Part shown: one piece after another, positions 34,921 through 46,627 of the stretch | How positions within the stretch are numbered: position 1 is the first letter of the stretch | Layout of the letters: the number at the start of each line of letters is the position of its first letter | Assembly (NCBI GenBank): GCA_020284085.1 | Contig: JACEVL010000495.1 | Span: 2,191,028-2,255,027, forward strand | Direction of reading: 5' to 3' | DNA length: 64,000 nucleotides | DNA from: Aporrectodea caliginosa | Taxonomy: Eukaryota; Annelida; Clitellata; Crassiclitellata; Lumbricidae | The notes under the pieces: generated by a model | The model's database searches: none | Seen by the model: only the letters and a program-made list of their open reading frames with translations | Told to the model about the DNA's origin: nothing | Translations under genes and position numbers: made by a program

Positions 34921-35327
34921 CTTGTTCCTACAGTGACGAATTTATTACACGCCCAATACTTGCGATGTAAATGTCCGACAAAAGTTGGAGCAATACGTCA
35001 AGACGAGTCCAAAGAAGAGTTTAAAGTTTGGTGATGAAGATTTCAAAACCATGTGTTCGTGTTGCGCAGATATACCTCCCTATTTCAGTACAAATTCAGA
35101 TTTCAGAGGATCCTGCTTATTCATTCAGATGTGTCCAGCCCAAGAGTGCACGTTACTGGGTCAGGGTTAATTCCAGGTCAACGTAGAGAGAGTCAAGAAC
35201 GGGAAGCTTCAGTTGCAATTTCCGATTGGAATCAGTCGACGAGAGACTGATATGGACGGAAGCGTGATGAATGGGATAAGGCTTCTAAGCACAGCTGTGA
35301 ACCAGTCAACAAGTCTGTATACGTTGT

Positions 35328-35391
35328 ATGCATGTAGACTATGTATGTATGTATGTATTCATGTATGTATGCATGTATGTATGTATGTATG

Positions 35392-35422
<31 letters not shown>

Positions 35423-35643
35423 TGTATGTATGTATGTATGTATGTATGTTATTATGTATGTATGCATGTTTGTATGTATGTATGTTTGTATGTATGTACT
35501 ATGTATGTTTGTATGTATGTATGTATGTATGCATGTATGCATGTATGTATGTTATTATGTATGTATGCATGTTTGTATGTATGTATGTATGTATGCATGT
35601 ATGTATGTATATATGTATGTATGTATGTATGCATGCATGTATA

Positions 35644-35674
<31 letters not shown>

Positions 35675-36022
35675 TGTATGTATGTATGTATGTATGTATG
35701 TATGTATGTATGTATGTATGTATGTATGTATGTATGTATGTATGTATGTATGCATGCATGCATGCATGCATCAGTTGCATGTATGTCCGTATGAATCAAT
35801 CGTATGTATGTATGTATGTATGTATGAATGTATGTATGTATGTATGTATGTATGTATGTATGTATACGTATGTATGTATGTATGCATGCATACTATGTAT
35901 GTATGTATGTATGAATGTATGTATGTATGTATGTATGTATGTATGTATGTATGTATGTATGTATGTATGTATGTATGTATGTATGTATGTATGTATGTAT
36001 GTATGTATTGTATGTATGTATC
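35328..36022. repeat. (ATGT)n microsatellite, about 690 bp
   Basis: Long tetranucleotide array with scattered GCATGC and GTTTGT variants. All MYVC or HTYI frames over it are artefacts. A LINE 3'-end remnant (CTTTTATAGGGCGCATTTAC) abuts its right edge at 36,030-36,075. Confidence 0.97.
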
Positions 36023-36079
36023 TGTAAATAGACTTTTATAGGGCGCATTTACGAACCTATTGAAAGCGCCGTGAGCATG

Positions 36080-37540
36080 GCTGTCTAAGGGATTAAAGTT
36101 CATTAAACGGATACATCTTAGCAAACGACGAGAATGTTACTCTGGTCGAGTGCACTGTAGAGAAAAGTCTCCCTTTCCCTTAAAAATCGCACCCTCGGGT
36201 GAGATGCGTGTGCGAGAAGGTGAAGAGCAAGCCTGGCAATGTAAACATTTGTAGTGTTTGAAGTGATTTATATCTAAAAGCGTGGCGTTATATGATCAAT
36301 ATAGGTTCACTGACTGAATCCGACCATTTTGGTGAAAAGGAAGTCGACCTAGTGTTAGCTTTGTGCTTCGCTAGGTGCTGTCTGAAACGAAGAAGAAAGA
36401 GAGAATATTTGCGCTTTTTAATTAAGGAATTCGTGATAATTTCCCTATTTCAAGAACTCTCTTTTCCTGTTAACTCTTGGCAAAACTTTCAGTGTTTGTA
36501 GTACAGTGTTTAAAGTAGTGTGGCTCGTATCTTGGTAAGTGGTACAAACTGTATTACACAAATTAAAAACATTGTAGCACAGTTATTCTGGGCGACAGTC
36601 AAACATATACATTGACTAAAAGGCTTTAGAAAAGAATTTATGGTTAATCTGAGCGTTGAAGCAAAACATCATGTCTGGTGTAAGAAGTTTTCAACATTAG
36701 ATATGCGGACTATTATAATTACAAGTTTCGATTCGTGACCTCCATTGGGTTCGTGCTGAGCTCCTTCTTGCACCCTCTGTGATTGAAAACGTGCCAGGCC
36801 AACTAACGAATAGGTAGAAGGCCTGTTAACCGTTCCTCTGCGAAGCAATCGGCTTACTGGCTGGCTCACAGAATAGTCAGTCAGTCAATGGGCGAAATAT
36901 CGTCCAGTTTATGTGGCTAAGTACACACGGCGCAAGCCACCGGAGTCTGACACGTGTATACCATCGGACAGCGATTTTGCAGTAGATCAAGTAATCGAGA
37001 TCATAACCAGACCAAACATGAAAGGTGGAAGAGTGGCCTGATGTCGCCATTGGCCGAAGGCATGCGTATATAGAATGTCTTTCATCCAGTTTACAACCCA
37101 TTGAAAAGAAGTAAATTTCTCCCCCTCTGTCCGACGCTAAAGTCGCAACAGTAGGCTACCAAATTAATGACCACAAGGCGATGGAGTCTCGAAAGTGTTA
37201 ACAGGGATTTTTCTGATCTCTCCGTAAATGGGATTTGCAAGTTGAATTTACCTTGTCGCTCCTTCCTGAAGTAATCGTGCAATAACATAGAATCTTGTCG
37301 CTGATTTGCCCAGACGTTTCTAAACGTCTGGGCAAATCCGTGATCGCAGTGACAAGACATGCACCTTAGTATCGGAAGAGGTTTATGTAAGGCAGTAAAA
37401 TAGCCGTTATGTGCCCTCTGAAACTCTACCGGTTACATAGAGCATTGGTCATGAAGTCTTTAAATCCATGATCAACCTATTTGACCGTAATCTATCGCAA
37501 AATCAATCCTACAAAAGTTAAAGTGAAATGAACCACCTAC
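36080..37540. other. Intergenic sequence with one perfect hairpin
   Basis: A perfect 17-bp inverted repeat (37,303-37,319 and 37,322-37,338, arm GATTTGCCCAGACGTTT) has a 2-nt spacer. It continues imperfectly outward to CTTGTC/GACAAG. No coding feature is supported. Confidence 0.7.
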
Positions 37541-37544
37541 AACC

Positions 37545-39060
37545 ATGTTATATCAGGTCATGTTGATATTCTGTTATTTCAGGTTGTCTCATGTTATTCA
37601 ATGTTATGTCATGCGAAATTATATTATGCTATGCCATGTTATATTCTGTTATGTAGCAATGTTATGAAATGTTAAGTCATGTCTTCTTAGTTTGTGCTAC
37701 TTCATAGAAAATAGGCTTCTGATAAATGCCTGAAAATCCTCATATATCACTGAAATTCGGTGAGCTTCAGTTGATCAAACTGTTTTCCAGCTACCATGAG
37801 ATGATACTTCTCCTCTTCCCATCTTTCTCTCCTCTTTGACCTTTCCACTCGACTCTCTCGTCGTCATAAATATCAGCGACATTTGTAGCGAAGTCATAAA
37901 CCGATAAACACCGGAGTCTTTAGCCTGGGTACCATAAGCCACAGGCCATAAACTCCTTTCTTATTAACCTCCTAATCTGGATTTTGTCGCTGAGGGCTTT
38001 CACATAGATCAACGAAGTGCAATATAAACCAGCTCTCGTGACAAACTGGCCAAAAGCAGAAGACAATGAGTAACAGGCATAGCCTGGCATACTAAGCATA
38101 GAAAGTTATGAATCTGTAAAGAGCAACTCCGTATGCCTTAAGACATCTGCGAATGAATCGTAAATCATGATTCCAGAACCCATATATGCACAAATGAACA
38201 CATAGAAGTAAAGCCATAAACCGTTAATTCAATAGCCAAACATAATCTTATATTATAATCCAAAGTCTGATTATTCTGTCATTCCGTATGTTTGTCCATC
38301 CGGCTAAAGGCTCCGAAACGGAACGCTTTAGCGATTTGAAAAAATTTACAAAAGATTATTACGCCGCGTCTAAGTCAACGCGACTATTTTCGCTCGCAAT
38401 TTTATTTAAACGCCGATATATGGCCATTTTAACTTTCCAATTTTTTAATGAGCTAAATACCGGTGTAGGAGCCATTTAGGCACGTCACGAAGGCTTAAAT
38501 TAATATGCAATCTTACGTCAACGTAGCATCTAGGTCAACGCTCTGATTCGCATACCAATCACGATAACCGTTGATTTCAAATCAGAAGTGGTCACGCCCA
38601 CGGCTGAATTTATAGGTCATCGTACCAAAAAATTCCAATGCAACACTTGAGGGATAGAAATTTTTAACGAACGTTTCCTCTTTTATTTCTCTAACTCAAA
38701 CCAACTTTATGGTAACTCCCACTTTACTTTAAATTCCGATTTGCACATTTTAAGTTCCGAGTAGTCAAGTCTGTTTCAGGTGAAAAGCTATGCAGGAGTA
38801 TATATTGTAGAGTTGCCCTAAACAAATTCAAGCCAGCGCGTAAATTCGCCAGAGGGTTACACGAAAACTATGCAGCTGAACAAATATCTATAGCTGAAAC
38901 CCGGGCGAACGCCGGGTTAAACTGCCAGTATTTAATAAATCTTTAATCGAAGACGTTAACGTAAAAGCCACACACGTATATGTAACTAAGACATAAGATA
39001 CGCAGCCATAAGTCACGAAAGTCAATCGTCATAAACCATAAACAGACAGTTACTGTTGTT
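37545..39060 (+). repeat. Large dispersed repeat, copy 1 (interrupted)
   Basis: Matches 42,655-43,490 in direct orientation over about 800 bp. Shared stretches include GTTTTCCAGCTACCATGAGA, TAGCCTGGGTACCATAAGCC and GGATTTTGTCGCTGAGGGCT. It is interrupted at 38,246-38,928 by a Helitron-like element that copy 2 lacks. The repeat has many CATAAACC-type words and no coding frame; its class is unknown. Confidence 0.85.
38246..38928 (+). mobile_element. Non-autonomous Helitron-like element, 683 bp
   Basis: It begins TCTTATATTATAATCC after A. The 5' region has GTATGTTTGTCCATCCGGCT, common in animal Helitrons. It ends with the hairpin ACCCGGGCGAACGCCGGGT followed by TAAACTGCCAG before T. There is no terminal inverted repeat or target duplication. 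The unoccupied site is visible in the paralogous repeat at about 43,240. No Rep/helicase is encoded. Confidence 0.8.
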
Positions 39061-39064
39061 AAGT

Positions 39065-41416
39065 CAATAAGCGATGCCCCTATAAAAGATTTTTAGGGTT
39101 TATAAATGTATAATATCCCCATGTAGGCTCAGAGATGTGCAAATGGTGAGTGCGAGAGGGAAAGTCAACAATTGAAATGGGCCGCATACAATACAAGATC
39201 TACAAATGAAAGTTTCTGTAATTTCAAGGTCAGTAGGCACTATAAGCAGCGGAACATTTACCTACACCTGAAATCCATTCAACTTCTAGTTTCAAGTTTT
39301 CAGGTTTCTCAAAGGATTGAGAAAACTAATGGATTTCGGGCAGAAATCTTGATTTAGCACCCATAACGATTATCCAGAAACTAATGCAAATAATGCCTAT
39401 GCCTAATGCGATTGTAATCGATCATTTATATAGCGCCACTCAGAGAGCAAACTGACTCTGCACTCCAGCGTGATGTGATGTTAATGTCGTTAAAGTAAGT
39501 CAAATTATATCAATTAACAAAACAATGCAGAGTGAACTAGAAGAGCTACCAGTGGCAGACTCATTATCACATGAAGAGCCCAACCAACGGATTCCCGGAC
39601 AGTTCACATAACTGGATAGATTGGAGAAGAGATGATATGTGATGGCGCTAATAAACACAAATCTACTAATGTCGCGCAGCTATCTGTGTTTGGCTATCCA
39701 GCCTCTAAGTTCAGCTAGTGACCTCACCTCGAATTCTGAACTAGCACCAAGCTAACTCAACAACATGCATGCTTTTGCGGAACTGATTTGATATAAATCC
39801 GGTGGTGAAGTTCGTCCCTCTGACGAAGAAGTCTGAGAAAAGCTGAGAGATTTCTGAGGTTGCACTGAATAACCTACTGTTGAGCGATTTCGATTTCGTG
39901 TCGTGTTCTGCTAACAGGTGACGGTTTACGTTCGTGGCACATCTTCTGTTGTTCTTTCGTTTTATCTACTCCTTGCGCTTAGAAATAGCTAATTTAGGAA
40001 ACCACATGATTGCTTCACGCAGCGCTCACCGAACATTTTCGCAGCTTAATGTCAGTGGCTACTAGCAGGTCGCAGGTCTTAGTGGAATGGTGTTGTGTAA
40101 GGACTGGAAGTCATAGCAAATTTAATTAGGTTAAGAAAGATAGAAGAATTACGATCAGAAAAAAAGAAGAAGGAAAAGAAAGAATGTAGAACGGAAGGAG
40201 GAGGCTATGGATGAAAGAAAGAAATGGAGTGGGGTTGTAGTAGCGAACTTTACTATAAGTATTTCCGTGGTCTCCGAAAAACACTGCAAAAGTTTTTAAA
40301 TGTAATTCCATTTCACTGAAATCAAATGAAGTCAAAAGGATTCTGTTCGATAAGGTTATCGCAAAATGCCATATCGGTTTATTTCGGATGACTGACCTAA
40401 CAGCTAAACAATTATTATTGTTTGTGGACGTAGCAGTTTTCAGTGTTTAACGCCATCTTGTGACTGCAGGATCCGTTTACGTCAACGTCACCAGTCACCA
40501 CACCTTATTTGTGTATGATCAACACTGAGAAGTAATCACGGCACGCTACTGATCTAGGCTAGTGGCGTCAAAGAAGGATGAGACTTCGCAAAACGTGGAA
40601 GACCTCGGAACATGCAGCTGATTTTTCGATGAGGACCGATACATCGACTTCTGATACTTACTATTTCTGATTGGCTTTCAAACATTTGCTCTTCATCTTC
40701 ATGCATGGCCTCTGACAAACCGCGCATAAGATTAGCATTTCTGTGCAAACTTGTGCGAGTCAAAAATGCTTATAATGATAATCGATTTGATCTCTAATAA
40801 CTCTATGGTTAATAAATTAAGTTTATCCTATGTATGTTTGAAAATAGACATGGTTTATAAGATAGGAAGAAGTAGCATTTCTACGATATTAAAACAATGC
40901 ATAAAAAGTTAAATGCTATTGTAACTGAACACTAAAAGATAGTAGTGTGACGTCTTCTCACAGCCATATTCGTTGGGCACACAGTCGACATAGCGGGCCC
41001 GCTCTGGACCCAATTAACATAGCCGTGTGGATGTATACCGCTTTAGGAGTGGACAAGCGAATATTATCTTTTGTTCATATTGAGCGCCAATATTATCACT
41101 GGAGGAACCAGCCTCAAGTTTGTACATCTCCCGTCCCTAACCCGCCGATAATACATTTAACCTCGGTTCACCCAGGCGTACCAAATGCATTTGCAAACTG
41201 CATCCGGAAGAAATTGCATGATCTTCATCTCCTCAAAGCGCATTTTAAATAGAACGTGTGCTATTGTCAATTGTAGCTGATTTAAAACAGACTAGGCTTC
41301 ATTGAACAGAAAAGGTCGACTGAAGTATTCCTGCTCATAGCTCTTATATATATTGGTTTGATTAGTTTGACGCAGCTTCTAACCGGCTTCTGCTTTATCT
41401 GGTTGACTGGAATGAC

Positions 41417-41448
<32 letters not shown>

Positions 41449-41845
41449 ATATGCACAGTATATGAATTATTAGCCGGTATCAGCAGACATGTTAATTTGG
41501 CCAATAAACGGTAGGCCTACTGTAACAGACTCAATTTCTTTTGCTACTGAAGAACGCCTATTGTCTTACTGCGTCGGCCTCTTCTTAGTAATCGATAATA
41601 TGATTTAATAAGTTTAATACCTTTCAATGAGATTTTAAGATGAGGAATAACATATTCTACAATCTGGGTATGCTTGTTACGTTATGATGTCTGCAGCTTC
41701 AGAGCTTGACTTCAGGAGTCAGGTTATGACAAACAATATCATCTCCAAGACAACGTAACGTCAAGCTCATCATTAAGTTTGATTTTTAGGCATCTACATT
41801 TTATTGCGTAGATATTAGGGAGCGCGTAAAATTATTAAAAGTGTT
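39065..41845. other. Intergenic sequence
   Basis: A LINE 3'-end remnant (CATTTATATAGCGCCACTCAG) lies at 39,423-39,470, and an AT microsatellite at 41,418-41,450. No coding region or element boundary could be supported in the remainder. Confidence 0.5.
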
Positions 41846-41854
41846 CGATTTTTA

Positions 41855-42275
41855 TAATAATAATAATAACGACGACGACGACGACAACAACAACAACAAT
41901 AATAATAATAACAATAATACTAACATGCCATATTTTCCAGCGCCCCTCAGTTATAACGATTTAATACAGTCCCCTTTCGATGCACTTTCTCCCTCCAGAA
42001 CTTGACGAAGGAGAAGGAGGAGCAGGAGGGAAGTAGGAGTAGGAGTAGGAGTAGGAGGAGGAGGAGGAGGAGGAGGAGGAGGAGGAGGAGGAGAAGAAGA
42101 AGAAGAAGAAGAAGAAGAAGAAGAAGAAGAACAACAAGAAGAAGAAGAAGAAGAAGAAGAAGAAGAAGAAGAAGAAGAAGAAGAAGAAGAAGAAGAAGAA
42201 GAAGAAGAAGAAGAAGAAGAAGAAGAAGAAGAAGAAGAAGAAGAAGAAGAAAAAGAAGAAGAAGAGGCACAGCGA
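41855..42275. repeat. (AAT)n, (GAC)n, then (GGA)n/(GAA)n microsatellites
   Basis: AAT/GAC/AAC units at 41,855-41,920, then from 42,015 AGTAGG, GGA and about 55 GAA units. It gives poly-Arg, poly-Leu and poly-Phe frames with no biological support. Confidence 0.95.
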
Positions 42276-42409
42276 GGGCAATAGAAGAGGAGTAGGTGTT
42301 GCTGTTGTGTAGCTCTAAAAAGGGTTTCGTTGAATATTGCACAAATCTCTGTTTAGTCTCCTAAAAGACGACGGATTCTCCAGACGTATACGCTCCTAGA
42401 CCGACACGC

Positions 42410-42550
42410 GGACAGTGTCGAGAGGTAGAGGCCGACCCAGAAGGGAATGGAAGAACAGAAGAAGAGGGGAGACGAATGTTGATCTTGCCCTTCTTTCAAA
42501 GCTCAGAAGTGCACACGACCATACGACAGAACATCGATGGCGAAGAGCAA
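42410..42550 (+). mobile_element. Possible LINE C-terminal fragment
   Basis: The plus frame reads RGRGRPRREWKNRRRG, then SAHDHTTEHRWRRAI. It resembles the GRP-R-W ... D---WR-AI block at the C-terminus of several LINE proteins. Confidence 0.4.
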
Positions 42551-42554
42551 TTGT

Positions 42555-42660
42555 GATTGAAAGACTTGCTGAAGGTCCCTACACAGAAACTGCCTTGAAC
42601 GAGTCTCGAACCCCTTCTCTCCGCGTTACAGGCCGAACGCTCTAACCAATCGTCTGTGCC
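42555..42660 (-). mobile_element. tRNA-like SINE head
   Basis: Minus strand: GGCACAGACGATTGGTTAGAGCG (A box GATTGGTTAGAGCG) and GGGGTTCGAGACTC (B box). It is followed by a CCTTCAGCAAGTC region that parallels the GACCTTGAGCAAGTC of the SINE at 51,350. Confidence 0.6.
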
Positions 42661-43490
42661 ATGTTATACTCTGTAACAGTTATGTAGCAATGTTATGCAA
42701 TGTTAAGTCATGTTTCCTTAGTTGGCGTTGCATCAAAGAAAATACTGATAAATCGTTGAGATTCGTTGAGCTTCAGTTGACCAAACTGTTTTCCAGCTAC
42801 CATGAGATGATACTTTTCCTCTTCCCATCCTTCGCTCCTCTTTGACCTTTCCACTCGACTTTCTCGTCGTCATAAATTGCAGCGACATTTGCCGCGAAGT
42901 CATAAACCGATAAACACCGCCGGAGTCTTTAGCCTGGGTACCATAAGCCACAGGCCATAAACTCCTTTCTTATTAACCTCCTAATCTGGATTTTGTCGCT
43001 GAGGGCTTTCACATAGATCAACGAAGTGCAATATAAAAGGAGGTTTCGTGACAAATTGGCCAAAAGTAGGAGGCAACGAATAATAGGCATAATAATCATA
43101 GAAGGTTTGTCTTAAGACGAAAACCCTTAAGACATCTGCGAATGAATCATAAATCATGATTCCAGAACCCATAAATGCACAACTTACAGAACTGAAGTCT
43201 GAAGCCATAGGGCCCAAACCGTAAATCCAATAGCCAAACATATATTAATCCTTATTTTGAAGACGTGAACACAAAAGCCATACGCGTATAAGTAGGCAGC
43301 GATGATTGGCGTATCTTATGTCTTAGTTAGCCTACAGTAGGCTAACTAAGACATAAGATACGCCAATCATCGTCGTTATGACGGCGTCGTTAAATAAATG
43401 TTATCAACCATAAGATACGCAGCCATAAGTCACAAACCGAAAGCCAATCGTCACAAACCATGAACAGACGGTTGTCCTGTCAATGACCTA
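42655..43490 (+). repeat. Large dispersed repeat, copy 2
   Basis: Partner of 37,545-39,060 without the Helitron insertion. It contains a perfect palindrome at 43,300-43,372: 36-bp arms around a single A, arm starting CGATGATTGGCGTATCTTAT. Copy 1 has only the right-arm sequence. Confidence 0.85.
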
Positions 43491-44211
43491 CCCGCAAGCT
43501 CAGCTGTCCACGAGGTCCCTGCCTGCGCCAAGGTGACGTCGTCCTTAGGCGAATCTTAATTACAGCAATGCCAATATCAGACGTGTAATAAACGTCTGAT
43601 CTCTCTGTCTCCGACCAAACCCTATTGCCTCTGCTGAGACTGCAGTCGATCGAATCCTAACCAGTAGTCGCAGGGGCAAAGTTCCAGGCAAGCGAAGAAA
43701 TTATAACAAGTAATGGAAGAACATAAGGGTTGCGCACAACTGAAGCAAAAAGGACGTTGTTTGCCGTTGTGCAAATCTGCTCAAAGGATCGGGCATCCTT
43801 ACTAATCCTTAGGAACAAATCTCAGCCGAAAAAGTCGGTTTAATACAACCGTAAGCTTTCTACTGCCACCAGCGCTAACAAATCCCCACCACGAGGCCGA
43901 AGAATCTTCTTATCTGAATGTATGTATATTATATAGTTGTGTTTAATGATGCATTAGAGGTTTAGTGATGCAAGTAAGGTGACGGCAGTTTAAACTATTA
44001 TTGTTAATTAATTAAGCCGAAAAATTAAAATGAAATAAACTTGAATAACAAGTCAACACTGGTCCGTTACAGTCTTCCATTATCAGCGAAAGAAAACCAT
44101 TGCGTGCGACGGGAAGTTTATGACAATACAGGAACAAATCAATTAAAAGAAGAGATGTATTTGTGCAATTAGAAACAGAGTATGATATTCGGAAGAAACG
44201 GTGAAAGTCGA
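43491..44211. other. 3' flank of the hexosaminidase gene
   Basis: No recognised element. The 3' UTR of the minus-strand gene must begin at 44,211 and run leftward. A minus-strand ATTAAA at about 43,946-43,951 could serve as a polyadenylation signal, but this is only a possibility. Confidence 0.4.
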
Positions 44212-44302
44212 CTAAAAGAGGCTCCTTGAAATACAGACATTTTCACCGGGTCCTTCCACCGTGAGGGTCACTAGGCGAGATGACCTTGACCTATCTGCCG
44301 AC
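44212..44302 (-). CDS. Beta-N-acetylhexosaminidase (chitobiase type), last coding exon
   Basis: A 91-bp exon: one base completing a Leu codon, then 30 codons including stop. The acceptor is CTGTTGACAG before 44302. It encodes SADRSRSSRLVTLTVEGPGE, then NVCISRSLF and TAG at 44,212-44,214. SADRSRSSRLVTLTV matches the end of the CHB_HEX_C domain, where bacterial chitobiases have an RSADG-RYSR-VT-type strand. The phase fits the previous exon (45,571). Found by translation between splice signals. Confidence 0.85.
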
Positions 44303-44702
44303 CTGTCAACAAAAATGACACATGCATGTACACCGTACACGCTACTTATTTCCGATGGTATGCTTCTTTATTTTCATATATTTGTTTACGGGAAATGTTT
44401 ATCCAGATTCTTGTCTCCAGCTTCATATGGGAGATGAATGCATCAAATGCGTATCAAATTCTGGATGGTAAACAGGCACTCAGAGCAAACAATAGGCTAT
44501 GTTTTGTTCTGTGATTCCGTCTTTTAATACCTGAGCGAGGACTTAGTTCTGCGACTCCTCATTCAACCCATAAACAAGTGACATCTGACCAGATACTTAC
44601 ATATATAGGGGTCTGCTTTTACTTTACGACTTCCATGGAGTACAGTAACTGTGTTTTTGCTGTGGCTGGTCGCTCTGGGACAACCTATTATTCATGTTCA
44701 AT

Positions 44703-45099
44703 AGCCATCGGTCGAGCCTTTTTCTTTAGGTAACAAAAAAATCAAAAGCCATCGGTCGAGCCTTTTTCTTTAGGTAACAAAAAAATCAAAAGCCATCGGT
44801 CGAGCCTTTTTCTTTAGGTAACAAAAAAATCAAAAGCCAACGGTCGAGCCTTTTTCTTTAGGTAACAAAAAAATCAAAAGCCATCGGTCGAGCCTTTTTC
44901 TTTAGGTAACAAAAAAATCAAAAGCCATCGGTCGAGCCTTTTTCTTTAGGTAACAAAAAAATCAAAAGCCAACGGTCGAGCCTTTTTCTTTAGGTAACAA
45001 AAAAATCAAAAGCCATCGGTCGAGCCTTTTTCTTTAGGTAACAAAAAAATCAAAAGCCAACGGTCGAGCCTTTTTCTTTAGGTAACAAAAAAATCAACT
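44703..45099 (+). repeat. 44-bp minisatellite, 9 copies
   Basis: The unit begins AGCCATCGGTCGAGCCTTTT and continues TCTTTAGGTAACAAAAAAAT. Units are essentially identical except one site, CCATCGG or CCAACGG, in the order T T T A T T A T A. It lies in the last intron of the hexosaminidase gene. It is not a CRISPR: there are no variable spacers and the host is a eukaryote. Confidence 0.97.
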
Positions 45100-45570
45100 T
45101 GCGTGCCTCAATCTTAGATCAAAGTCTATTGATACAATTAGTTTCGAAAGTATTGTAAGAAGTGAGTAAGTGACTGCACTTATTCCTAATACCAACCAAA
45201 TAACAACGATTAGTACTGAAAAAATGACCATTATTGTTATAGGCTTACTTATCGGTTCCAAGGTCTACGACAATTTAAAAAAATATTTACAAAATTCTAT
45301 ATATCTGTTTAAAATTATAGCTATTTAAATTTAAATTTTCGTTTACTTTTTGCTTTTACTCAAAGAAGTGATAAAAGCCAAAATTGAAAAGAGAGGAAAG
45401 TCTTAGAATGCAGAAATGAATTAAAAGAAATATTTTCTCGTGAAAGACGACAAGAAAATAATAAAGATATTCTAATAACGTCAACGGGCTTTGATAGTAA
45501 CGTGCATGCCTTAAGCCATTCAGTTGATTTCAGAAATCACTGCCAACAGCCATTGGGTTGCATTACTTAC

Positions 45571-45732
45571 AAGACACGAAGTTGAATGTCCAGCGGGTAG
45601 ACTGCTTCAGGCGGAAGAGTAATGATGTCATTACATGACGTCCACGTTGAACCATAATCCATCGAATAGACAATTGGAAGCCCTGGAAAACCGGAAGTCA
45701 CTAGAACACGGCTGGAGTCATCAGGGTCGATT
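45571..45732 (-). CDS. Beta-N-acetylhexosaminidase exon: CHB_HEX_C domain
   Basis: A 162-bp exon. The acceptor is CATATTTTCCAG before 45732 and the donor is GTAAGT after 45571. The first base completes AAA (Lys); the exon ends two bases into the next codon. It encodes IDPDDSSRVLVTSGFPGLPI, then VYSMDYGSTWTSC and LPPEAVYPLDIQLRV. The FPGLPI-YS-D-GSTW motif is diagnostic of the C-terminal beta-sandwich of chitobiase-type GH20 enzymes (CHB_HEX_C). Lysosomal vertebrate HEXA/HEXB lack this domain. Confidence 0.92.
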
Positions 45733-45837
45733 CTGGAAAATATGCAATTTACCTTAGGTTATACCCTATCTATTGTGAAGACTTATTTCGCGCACTTTTT
45801 AATTTTTCGCTATAATAAGATGTGCCACGTGATTTAA

Positions 45838-45901
45838 AAGGCGGAAGAAGAAATAGGAGAAGGAGGAGGAAGAAGAGAAGGACGAGGAGGAGGAAGATGA
45901 G

Positions 45902-45937
<36 letters not shown>

Positions 45938-46024
45938 AAGGAAGAGGAGGAAGAGGAGGAGGAAGAGGAGGAGGAAGAGGAGGAGGAAGAGGAGGAGGAA
46001 GAGGAGGACGAGGAAGAAGAGGAG

Positions 46025-46056
<32 letters not shown>

Positions 46057-46114
46057 TGAGAAGGAAGAGGAGGAAGAAGAAGAGGAGGAAGAAGAAGAGG
46101 AGGAGGAGGAAGAG

Positions 46115-46146
<32 letters not shown>

Positions 46147-46205
46147 AGAGGAGGAGAAGGAGAAAGAGGAGGAGGAAGAGGAAGAGGAAGAGAGGAGGAG
46201 AAGGA
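45838..46205. repeat. (GGA)n/(GAA)n purine tract, about 370 bp
   Basis: Imperfect GAGGAGGAA units in an intron of the hexosaminidase gene. The long Ser- or Arg/Lys-rich frames over it are artefacts. Confidence 0.96.
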
Positions 46206-46627
46206 AAATAAGAGTAATATGGATAATATAGATGGAGATGACAGTGATCATGGTTGGGGTGGCATTAGTAGGCCTAATGAAGGTATAATACCAGGTGGTA
46301 TAAAAGTAGGCTTTTAACCAGAAATTAGAGTCCAAACATTATTGTACTTCTCAACGGCGTTATATTGTCCTACATGGTTGTACATAATCCAGTGGTGAAA
46401 TTGTACGTAGACCCACAGCTGTGGTTCTTGGGATCTACGATGTGCGTGTGTGTGAGCCTAATGAAAGTTCATGAAAGATGGATCAAAACCTAACTGCCAC
46501 GCTAGATGCATAAACTGCCGGTTGAATCATCTGCAATTGTAGATATATTCAGTGTCGTTGACTTCTAATTAGGCCTACCAATTAATTAGGGGTTGAGAGA
46601 AACTTAGACTGGAGTTATTATGCGCAC

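Noticed and set aside
35328..36124. 237-residue and similar ORFs rich in MYVC or HTYI
   Set aside because: (ATGT)n microsatellite translation.
38288..38479. 63-residue plus-strand ORF
   Set aside because: It lies inside the Helitron-like element's 5' region, where similar short frames are expected from conserved non-coding sequence; no Rep or helicase motif.
41947..42342. Poly-Leu, poly-Phe and poly-Arg ORFs
   Set aside because: Translations of the GGA/GAA tract; no signal beyond composition.
44703..45099. Regular repeats that could suggest a CRISPR array
   Set aside because: Units are contiguous 44-mers without variable spacers, in an animal intron; this is a minisatellite.
45799..46335. 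178-residue poly-Ser ORF and 129-residue Arg/Lys ORF
   Set aside because: Translations of an imperfect GGA/GAA tract in an intron of the hexosaminidase gene.
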